Shown: piece after piece, positions 1 to 6,175 of the stretch | Layout of the letters: each line of letters begins with the position of its first letter | How positions within the stretch are numbered: the stretch's first letter is position 1 | From: an uncultured Lachnospiraceae bacterium | Lineage (GTDB): Bacteria > Bacillota > Clostridia > Lachnospirales > Lachnospiraceae | Direction of reading: 5' to 3' | Assembly (NCBI GenBank): GCA_902803015.1 | Contig: CADCOL010000139.1 | Location: 1 to 6,715, forward strand | Length of the DNA: 6,715 nucleotides | Notes under the pieces: generated by a model | The model's input: the letters and a program-made list of their open reading frames with translations, nothing else | Databases searched by the model: none | What the model was told of the DNA's origin: nothing | Position numbers and translations under genes: made by a program

Positions 1-1
1 A

Positions 2-814
<813 letters not shown>

Positions 815-829
815 GAGTAGATACAAAGC

Positions 830-1234
830 ATGAGCGAAGGCAATTTGTTCCAACTGAAAATCATCACTCCGGAGAGAGTGTTCTTTGAAGGCGAAGTTTC
901 GATGGTGGAATTCAATACCACCGAAGGCGAAATCGGCGTATTAAAAGGGCACATTCCTCTTACCGTGATTGTGGATCCCGGGATTCTGACCATCACGACG
1001 GTCGAGGGACCGAGGAATGCCGCACTGCATGCGGGATTTGCGGAAATCCTGCCCGAGAAGGTTACGATTCTGGCGGAACTCGTTGAGTGGCCTTCGGAAA
1101 TCGATGCGAAGCGTGCGCAGGCGGCAAGGGACCGTGCAGAGATTCGTCTGTCGCATATCAAGCCGGAAACGGATGTTGACCGTGCAACGATTGCGCTGAA
1201 AAAAGCAATCTGCCGATTGGAAGTTTTGAAATAA
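830..1234 (+). CDS. atpC: F-type ATP synthase subunit epsilon
   Basis: This is the epsilon subunit of the F1 central stalk. It links gamma to the c-ring, and its C-terminal helices can inhibit ATP hydrolysis. At 134 residues it has normal family length. The N-terminal beta-sandwich spans about 5-85 and contains the typical TTEGEIGVLKGHIPL block (30-44). The C-terminal helical hairpin spans about 88-134. At the start of the first helix lies IDAKRA (91-96), which fits the I/L-D-x-x-R-A motif known from Bacillus-type epsilon subunits that bind ATP. Further arginines follow at 100, 103 and 106. The start was chosen because it opens directly into the conserved N-terminal strand 15 bases after atpD. 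The Shine-Dalgarno sequence is weak (only a purine run around 813-820), so translational coupling to atpD is likely. It is the last gene of the operon and is followed at once by a terminator. Confidence 0.97.
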   Translation: MSEGNLFQLKIITPERVFFEGEVSMVEFNTTEGEIGVLKGHIPLTVIVDPGILTITTVEGPRNAALHAGFAEILPEKVTILAELVEWPSEIDAKRAQAARDRAEIRLSHIKPETDVDRATIALKKAICRLEVLK

Positions 1235-1239
1235 GATTG

Positions 1240-1267
1240 AAAAGCAACTGGGAACAGTTGCTTTTTT
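1240..1267 (+). terminator. Rho-independent terminator of the atp operon
   Basis: A perfect 10-bp inverted repeat pairs AAAGCAACTG (1241-1250) with CAGTTGCTTT (1255-1264) around a GGAA loop. It can extend by an A-T pair (1240/1265), and the T-run continues to 1267. It lies 5 bases after the atpC stop, so it ends the ATP synthase transcript and separates it from fbp. Confidence 0.93.
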
Positions 1268-1295
1268 CGACAAACGCGCAAATACTAATGATACA

Positions 1296-1307
1296 GGGGG
1301 AGGAAGG
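1296..1307 (+). promoter_or_regulatory. Strong ribosome binding site of fbp
   Basis: The purine run GGGGGAGGAAGG contains GGAGG ending 6 bases before the ATG at 1310. It fixes the fbp start and suggests efficient translation. No convincing promoter was found between the atp terminator and this site. Confidence 0.85.
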
Positions 1308-1309
1308 TT

Positions 1310-3271
1310 ATGAACGAAAACGAAAAATATTTACGCACACTGGCCCGTCAGTTTCCCACGGAGCAGGCAGCCGCAACGGAAATTATCAACTTACAGTCCA
1401 TTCTTTCCCTGCCGAAGGGAACCGAGCATTTTCTGACGGATATTCACGGCGAGGTGGAACAGTTTCAGCATGTGCTGAAAAACGGTTCCGGAACGGTAAA
1501 ACGTAAAGTGGAAGCCGTCATAGGCCAGAAGAAGCCGGGCTCATATAAAAGACAGTTAACGACGTTAATCTATTATCCGAAGGAAAAACTCGAAATCATC
1601 CGTGCCGAAATGAATCCCGGGCAGATGGACGAATGGTATATGGAAACTCTGCAGTACCTCGTGGATGTGGTGAAGCGCGTGTCTTCGAAATACACCCGTT
1701 CCAAGGTGCGGCGTGCGATTCCGGAAGAGTACCGCTACGTCATCGAGGAACTCATTACCGAGAAGGAAGAAATATATGACAAGGAACGGTATTACAAGGA
1801 AATCATCCGTTCCATCATCGACATCGGTGTGGCGGATTCGGTAATCATTACGCTTTGCAATCTGATTCAGAGAATGGTGGTCGATCATCTGCACATCGTC
1901 GGCGATATTTATGACAGGGGCCCCGGACCGCATCTGATTATGGATACCCTCTGCGACTATCACTCCGTGGACATTGTCTGGGGAAATCATGATGTGGTAT
2001 GGATGGGAGCAGCCTGCGGCAATGCGGCCTGCATTGCCAATGTAATCCGCATGAGTGTACGCTACGGAAATTTAAGTGTCATTGAAGACGGATACGGAAT
2101 CAACCTGATTCCGCTCGCTGCATTTGCAATGAAGCAGTATGAGGGAGCGGATTTATCCAGATTTCATTTAAAGGAAAATAACCGCGGTGAGTTCTTTGAT
2201 TTAAGTGAAGTGGAAAGCCGGATGTACAAGGCGATTACCATGATTCAGTTTAAACTCGAAGCACAGCTGATTCGGCGTAATCCCGATTTTGAAATGGACG
2301 ATCAGATTCTTTTGAATCAAATCGATTTTTCAAAGAAAACCGTGCGTTGCGGGGACAGGGAATATGCAATGCTTGACTGTGATTTTCCGACCGTGAATCC
2401 GGCGGATCCGTATGCGCTTACAACCGAAGAAGAACAGGTGGTAAGCCAGTTAATCTACGGATTTACCAACAGTGAAAAACTGAAAAAGCATGTACGCCTC
2501 CTTTACGAAAAAGGTGCGATGTACCGCGTATACAACGGAAACATTATGTATCACGGCTGTGTTCCCCTAAAGGAGGACGGTTCCTTCGCGGATTCAAACG
2601 TGGGAGGAAGCACGCACCGGGGCAAAGCGCTCTACGATCTTTTGGAGGAATATGCAAGAAAGGGATTCTATGCGCCGTTTGGAAGCCCGGAGCAGATCAA
2701 AGGCGGAGATATCCTCTGGTATTTGTGGTGCGGTCCGAAATCACCGTCCTACGGACGTAGTAAGATGACCACGTTTGAGCGCCTCTTTATCGAAGAGGAG
2801 GAAACGCATAAAGAGACGAAGGATCCGTATTACCGTTTCATCGAGAATGATGAAGAGGTGGCGGGCAATATTTTAAAAGAGTTCGGACTGAATCCGGACA
2901 GTTCGCACATTATCAACGGACATGTGCCCGTGGAAACCAAGAAAGGGCAGACACCCATCCGAGCAGGCGGAAAAGTGCTGATGATTGACGGCGGTTTTTC
3001 GAAAGCATACCATGCGAAAACCGGAATTGCCGGATACACGCTTGCCATCGATTCCCACGGTATGTGGCTTGTGGAACATGAGCAGTTTGAGAGTAAGGAA
3101 GAAGCGGTCAGAAGGGAAACGGATATTGTATCCGATACGCTGACGGTTGAGAATTTTCCGAGACGTATGTATGTGGAAGATACGGATAACGGAAAACGGT
3201 TAAAGGAAGAAATTGCGGATTTAAAAGAGCTGCTGGCGGCTTATCGAAGCGGCGAACTGGAGAAACTTTAA
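1310..3271 (+). CDS. fbp: Fructose-1,6-bisphosphatase, class III
   Basis: The enzyme hydrolyses fructose 1,6-bisphosphate to fructose 6-phosphate and phosphate, the committed step of gluconeogenesis (EC 3.1.3.11), in the cytoplasm. The 653-residue length fits class III, the Firmicutes-type enzyme unrelated to the shorter E. coli class I and II enzymes. The calcineurin-like metallophosphatase motifs appear in order: TDIHGE (43-48), GDIYDRG (198-204), GNHD (225-228), MYHG with His415 (413-416) and NGHVP with His538 (536-540). The metal-binding Asp44, His46, Asp199, Asn226 and His227 are all present. The family has a long insertion between the first two motifs, as here. Also typical are the WCGPKSPSYGRSKMTTFER segment (473-491) and the end block KVLMIDGGFSKAYH (555-568). 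The start is set by a strong ribosome binding site. The gene looks intact and is followed after one base by the TPR gene, so it probably heads a three-gene transcript. Class III enzymes are known to respond to phosphoenolpyruvate and AMP; no regulatory site is visible in the DNA. Confidence 0.97.
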   Translation: MNENEKYLRTLARQFPTEQAAATEIINLQSILSLPKGTEHFLTDIHGEVEQFQHVLKNGSGTVKRKVEAVIGQKKPGSYKRQLTTLIYYPKEKLEIIRAEMNPGQMDEWYMETLQYLVDVVKRVSSKYTRSKVRRAIPEEYRYVIEELITEKEEIYDKERYYKEIIRSIIDIGVADSVIITLCNLIQRMVVDHLHIVGDIYDRGPGPHLIMDTLCDYHSVDIVWGNHDVVWMGAACGNAACIANVIRMSVRYGNLSVIEDGYGINLIPLAAFAMKQYEGADLSRFHLKENNRGEFFDLSEVESRMYKAITMIQFKLEAQLIRRNPDFEMDDQILLNQIDFSKKTVRCGDREYAMLDCDFPTVNPADPYALTTEEEQVVSQLIYGFTNSEKLKKHVRLLYEKGAMYRVYNGNIMYHGCVPLKEDGSFADSNVGGSTHRGKALYDLLEEYARKGFYAPFGSPEQIKGGDILWYLWCGPKSPSYGRSKMTTFERLFIEEEETHKETKDPYYRFIENDEEVAGNILKEFGLNPDSSHIINGHVPVETKKGQTPIRAGGKVLMIDGGFSKAYHAKTGIAGYTLAIDSHGMWLVEHEQFESKEEAVRRETDIVSDTLTVENFPRRMYVEDTDNGKRLKEEIADLKELLAAYRSGELEKL

Positions 3272-3272
3272 A

Positions 3273-4064
3273 ATGGATCTTTCGAGAATTCTGTCAAAAC
3301 TGGATTACATGGTGGAAACCAAGGATTTTGAAGGTGCGAAGGAACTTCTTTCGTACTGGCTTGCGGATGCCAAATCACAGGGAAACCTGCGGGGCGAATT
3401 AAGCCTTTATAACGAGTCCATGGGACTTTACCGCAAGCTCGGAGAAAAGGACATCGCGGTAAACTGCGCGGAGAATGCGCTGAGTCTGGTAAAAAAACTG
3501 GAGATGGAAGGAAGCATTACCGCGGCGACGACCTATATCAATTCCGCCACGGTTTACAAGGCATTCGGGCTTGCCGAAAAAGGGATTCCTTTGTTTGAGC
3601 AGGCGAAGGATATCTATGAAAAAGAGTTAAAAGAAGATGACGGAAGACTCGGCGGACTTTACAACAATATGGGCCTGGCCCTCCTGGATGTCGGACGGTA
3701 TGAGGATGCACTGGAAAGCTACCGTAAGGCGCTTGAGACCATGAAAAAGGTACCGAACGGTGCGCTGGAATCCGCCATTACCTACTTAAACAAAGCGGAT
3801 GTGTATGATGCCATGCGCTCGGACGAGGAACACGAAAACGATTATTCGCCCGAAGAGTGGGAGGAGAGAATCGCGGATTTGGTGAACAAGGCAGCGGCCT
3901 GTTTTGAAGAGGAAAGCCTTCCGAGAAACGGATACTACGCATTTGTTGCGGAGAAGTGCATTCCGAGTTTTGAATATTACGGGCACTTTATGACAGGCGT
4001 AACATTAAAGGAACGTGTGTCGGCAATTATAGAGGCGGAGCGCGAGAGCGGAACAAGACTGTAG
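3273..4064 (+). CDS. Tetratricopeptide (TPR) repeat protein of unknown function
   Basis: This is a 263-residue, probably cytoplasmic, all-helical protein. There is no signal peptide or membrane segment. TPR-like helix pairs recur at about 41-74, 84-117, 126-159 and, less well conserved, 168-212. The clearest is GLYNNMGLALLDVGRYEDAL (128-147), which carries the usual small-residue and Gly-x-Tyr positions. The spacing of about 42 residues resembles the kinesin-light-chain style of TPR (TPR_12) rather than the standard 34. The N-terminal 40 residues and the C-terminal part after about 215 are helical but not clear repeats. TPR arrays usually bind other proteins; the partner here is unknown. The ATG lies one base after the fbp stop, and its ribosome binding site (GGAG at 3259-3262) is inside the end of fbp, indicating co-transcription and probable translational coupling. 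The DUF4037 gene follows 13 bases downstream, making its product the most likely partner. That pairing is inference. Confidence 0.88.
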   Translation: MDLSRILSKLDYMVETKDFEGAKELLSYWLADAKSQGNLRGELSLYNESMGLYRKLGEKDIAVNCAENALSLVKKLEMEGSITAATTYINSATVYKAFGLAEKGIPLFEQAKDIYEKELKEDDGRLGGLYNNMGLALLDVGRYEDALESYRKALETMKKVPNGALESAITYLNKADVYDAMRSDEEHENDYSPEEWEERIADLVNKAAACFEEESLPRNGYYAFVAEKCIPSFEYYGHFMTGVTLKERVSAIIEAERESGTRL

Positions 4065-4077
4065 AGGGAACGGAAAA

Positions 4078-5019
4078 ATGAACGGATTGTTGTTGGCAGA
4101 AGAATACTATAAACAGTTCGGCGAGCAGATGTTGCGCGAGGAGTTCGGGGATATACTCGGACAGATTGCGGTCGGTCTGATCGGAAGCGGTTCGGAGTGC
4201 TTCGGTTATGATGACGAGATTTCCGAGGATCATGATTTTGAACCGGGATTTACGATTTTTATTCCGGGCGAAGCTTTCATGGATTCCAAAACCGCGTTTC
4301 GCTTAGAGCGTGCGTATGCAAAGCTTCCCAAGGAATTCATGGGCTATGTGAAACCTCCCGTAAATCCGGTGGGCGGAAACCGTCACGGTGTGGTCAGGCT
4401 GGACGAATTCCTGACGGCGCGCCTCGGAAACTCTTCCGGAGAGCTGTCAGACGAAGACTGGCTGAGACTTCCCGAGAATTCGATTCTCGAGGTGACGAAC
4501 GGAAAACTTTTCTTTGACGGCTCCGGAGCGTTTACGGCCATTCGCGAAGGTTTAACGGAAATACCGGAAGATGTTCGAAGAAAGAAAATAGCCGGGCATC
4601 TCTTAAACATGGCACAGGCCGGTCAGTATAATTATTACCGGCTTGTGGGACGCGGCGAAGAAGGGGCTGCGCAGATGGCGCTTTACGAGTATGCCAAAAG
4701 CACTTTGCAGGTTGTGTATTCGCTGAATCACAAGCTGATGCCGTATTATAAATGGGCATTCCGCGGAATGCGGGATTTGGAGATTTTATCCGGTTTGGAG
4801 GATAATCTGGTGTTCCTTTTAACGACGGGGAATGATAAAGAATTGTCCGTAAAGAAGGCAAATACCGTGGAAGAAATTGCAGGTGCAGTCATTTCCGAAT
4901 TACAGAGGCAGAACCTGACGGAAGCGGTGTGCGGCGATTTGGAAAAGCATGCCTATTCCGTGAATGACTCCATCAAAGATACGAAGATACGGTATCTGAA
5001 CATCTTTGCGGCGACTTGA
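4078..5019 (+). CDS. DUF4037 protein, putative nucleotidyltransferase-fold enzyme
   Basis: This is a 313-residue protein with no signal peptide or membrane segment. It resembles the DUF4037 family in its N-terminal GSGSE...DHDF block, in the LPENSILEVTNGKLFFD segment (131-147) and in the MAQAGQYNYYR segment (178-188). The N-terminal part fits the nucleotidyltransferase active-site pattern, G-S followed 13 residues later by D-x-D: Gly36-Ser37 and Asp51-His52-Asp53-Phe54. In that superfamily the two acidic residues bind the metal ion. The C-terminal half (about 165-310) is predicted mostly helical, as in small antibiotic-type nucleotidyltransferases, but the substrate is unknown. It could modify a small molecule, RNA or a protein. 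The start is supported by AGAGGGA (4063-4069), which overlaps the TPR stop codon. The gene lies 13 bases after the TPR gene in the fbp transcript. The reading frame is intact. No clear terminator follows it. Confidence 0.85.
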   Translation: MNGLLLAEEYYKQFGEQMLREEFGDILGQIAVGLIGSGSECFGYDDEISEDHDFEPGFTIFIPGEAFMDSKTAFRLERAYAKLPKEFMGYVKPPVNPVGGNRHGVVRLDEFLTARLGNSSGELSDEDWLRLPENSILEVTNGKLFFDGSGAFTAIREGLTEIPEDVRRKKIAGHLLNMAQAGQYNYYRLVGRGEEGAAQMALYEYAKSTLQVVYSLNHKLMPYYKWAFRGMRDLEILSGLEDNLVFLLTTGNDKELSVKKANTVEEIAGAVISELQRQNLTEAVCGDLEKHAYSVNDSIKDTKIRYLNIFAAT

Positions 5020-5028
5020 AATAAGGGG

Positions 5029-5057
5029 TGCACACAGGCTCTTTAAAATGATATAAT
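5029..5057 (+). promoter_or_regulatory. Probable sigma-A promoter with extended -10
   Basis: A perfect -10 box TATAAT (5052-5057) is preceded by TG at 5049-5050, giving the extended form TGATATAAT. A -35-like TGCACA (5029-5034, four of six matches to TTGACA) sits at the ideal 17-base spacing. Transcription should start near 5064, leaving a leader of about 45 bases before the zinc-ribbon gene at 5110. The T/A-rich intergenic setting supports the call. Confidence 0.78.
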
Positions 5058-5109
5058 AATAGGGTATTAGTTGGGGCTATTACAGAAAAGTTAACAGGGG
5101 GTATTACTT

Positions 5110-5871
5110 ATGAAATGTGAAGTATGCGGTGCGGAATTATCGGCACAGGCGCTTGAAGCCAACAGTTGTTTGAAATGCGGTGCGATTATCGATATCGACG
5201 CCCCTTTCAAAGATGCAAACGAGTATAAAAGAAAAGCAGAGTTCGTGGACAGCATCCAGAACCTGATGAATACGAACGTAACGATTAACCGTTCCCAGGA
5301 AGAGCAGAAGCAGGAAACCTTAAAGAAGGTAAATGATGCATTTGAGTATCGTGCGGAGATTATCGCAAGCAATTCCGACGGAACAATCAGCGGCGAGAAA
5401 CTGAACTCCCAGTTGAAGGTTTATGCGGAGAAAGGCTGGAGACTTGCAAACTCCTTCTGCAATGTAATCGGAAAGAGTCAGGTTGCGGGCTACGGCGGAG
5501 TAACCGGCGGACTCGCAGCAAGCGGTGCGGTTCCCATTACGCAGATTATTTTGATTTTTGAAAGAAGAACCGGTGCGGCAAGAAGACCGGCACCCGTTCC
5601 CGGAGCAGTACCTCCCGGAGCAATGGCACCCGGTGCACCCGGCGGCCCGAGACCGATCAGTGCACAGAATAATCCTACGAATGCGGCAGCTCCGGCGGAA
5701 GGCGAGAAGAAAGATCTTTTCCAGGGCAGAAAACCCACACCCCGTCCTTTGACCGAGGCGGAAACCGCGCAGTTAAATCATCAAGCGACTGCAGGACCGG
5801 CTCCGCAACCGGAGAAAAAGGATTCCGATTCCGAGGACGACGGAAGGCCGAGAATCATTCCGCTTCGATGA
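5110..5871 (+). CDS. Zinc-ribbon protein with DUF4177-like domain and Pro/Ala/Gly-rich tail
   Basis: The product is 253 residues, of unknown function. Residues 1-27 form a short zinc ribbon with two CxxC knuckles: Cys3/Cys6 and Cys20/Cys23. A charged helical stretch follows (about 36-77). Residues 79-153 resemble the DUF4177 fold: a strand starting FEYRAEII, then LNSQLKVYAEKGWRLANSF (98-116) matching the family's 'AEGW-L' helix-strand pattern, and a final strand ITQIILIFERR (143-153). A Gly-rich insertion (125-139) lies before that last strand. The tail from about 154 is low-complexity and probably disordered. It includes PGA-type pentapeptide repeats (164-178) and ends with an acidic run and a basic RPRIIPLR. 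No membrane helix or signal peptide is evident, so it is probably cytoplasmic. The start is supported by AGGGGG (5096-5101) 8 bases upstream. It has its own promoter and is followed 35 bases later by a small Cys-rich gene. Confidence 0.85.
   Translation: MKCEVCGAELSAQALEANSCLKCGAIIDIDAPFKDANEYKRKAEFVDSIQNLMNTNVTINRSQEEQKQETLKKVNDAFEYRAEIIASNSDGTISGEKLNSQLKVYAEKGWRLANSFCNVIGKSQVAGYGGVTGGLAASGAVPITQIILIFERRTGAARRPAPVPGAVPPGAMAPGAPGGPRPISAQNNPTNAAAPAEGEKKDLFQGRKPTPRPLTEAETAQLNHQATAGPAPQPEKKDSDSEDDGRPRIIPLR
5599..5643 (+). repeat. Three tandem 15-bp units encoding PGAxx
   Basis: CCCGGAGCA recurs at 5599 and 5614, and the variant CCCGGTGCA at 5629, in exact 15-base steps. The units keep the reading frame and encode PGAVP, PGAMA and PGAPG. 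A partial fourth copy begins at 5638. Such repeats are prone to copy-number change, so the tail length of the zinc-ribbon protein may vary between strains. Confidence 0.75.
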
Positions 5872-5906
5872 GATACTTCGATGACCGGATGTATGGATGA
5901 GTAAAT

Positions 5907-6083
5907 ATGGATATTTGTTGTGAAGAATGTGCCAATTATGTATATGACGATGACGAGGAGGAATATGTCTGCTGCGTCAGCATGGACGAGGACGATTACA
6001 TCCGTCTGAATACCGACTCGCATTATCAGTGTCCCTATTATCAGTGCGGGGATGAGTACAGAATTGTAAGGCATCAGATGTAG
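5907..6083 (+). CDS. Small acidic Cys-rich protein (58 aa), DUF6472-like
   Basis: This is a complete 58-residue reading frame beginning MDICCEECANYVYDDDEEE and ending with CPYYQCGDEYRIVRHQM (42-58). It has seven cysteines (4, 5, 8, 22, 23, 42, 47) and 16 acidic residues. The pattern CxxCxNYVYD, then Cys, then a short 'MDEDD' block, then CPYY...DEY.IVR.QM matches a small uncharacterised family I recall from Lachnospiraceae (DUF6472). The family name is from memory. Four of the cysteines (likely 5, 8, 23 and 42) could bind a metal; this is inference. The ATG at 5907 is the first possible one, because an in-frame TGA lies at 5898-5900. The ribosome binding site is weak (GGATGAG, 5895-5901). It lies 35 bases after the zinc-ribbon gene, is probably co-transcribed with it, and is followed by a terminator. 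Confidence 0.82.
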   Translation: MDICCEECANYVYDDDEEEYVCCVSMDEDDYIRLNTDSHYQCPYYQCGDEYRIVRHQM

Positions 6084-6108
6084 GAAAGTTTATTTGATAT
6101 TGTAATAG

Positions 6109-6136
6109 AAAAGCGCGCCCGATGGGTGCGCTTTTT
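6109..6136 (+). terminator. Rho-independent terminator, possibly bidirectional
   Basis: The stem AAAAGCGCGCCC (6109-6120) pairs with GGGTGCGCTTTT (6124-6135) around a 3-base loop, with a single G-U wobble, and is followed by a T-run to 6136. It lies 25 bases after the stop of the small Cys-rich gene. Read on the minus strand, the same hairpin is followed by TTTTCTATTA and lies about 40 bases after the stop of the convergent gene. No other hairpin is seen there, so it may terminate both. Confidence 0.92.
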
Positions 6137-6175
6137 GTGTTTCTTAATCGTAAAGATTTGTTTTGTTACAAGGGA

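Noticed and set aside
1258..1286. Possible fbp promoter: TTGCTT, 17 bases, AATACT
   Set aside because: It has only three and four matches to the consensus boxes, and the -35 part lies within the atp terminator stem. Too weak to list as a feature, although fbp needs some promoter in this gap or read-through from atp.
1237..1506. Plus-strand frame beginning inside the atp terminator
   Set aside because: It overlaps the terminator hairpin and the start of fbp in another frame, and has no ribosome binding site or family resemblance.
1918..1927. GGGGCCCC palindrome in fbp
   Set aside because: It is explained by the Arg-Gly-Pro-Gly codons of the conserved GDIYDRGPG motif.
1565..1990. Minus-strand 141-residue frame inside fbp
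   Set aside because: It is fully antisense to conserved fbp motifs, with no ribosome binding site or domain; His-rich composition arises from the complementary codons.
5057..5082. Weak inverted repeat TAATAG...CTATTA near the leader of the zinc-ribbon gene
   Set aside because: Six A/T-rich pairs with a 14-base loop, partly upstream of the expected transcript start; no riboswitch-like structure. The 8-base repeat GGGTATTA (5062 and 5099) is also likely chance.
5490..5738. Minus-strand frame rich in Gly, Ala and Pro
   Set aside because: It is antisense to the PGA-repeat tail of the zinc-ribbon gene; its composition merely mirrors that repeat.
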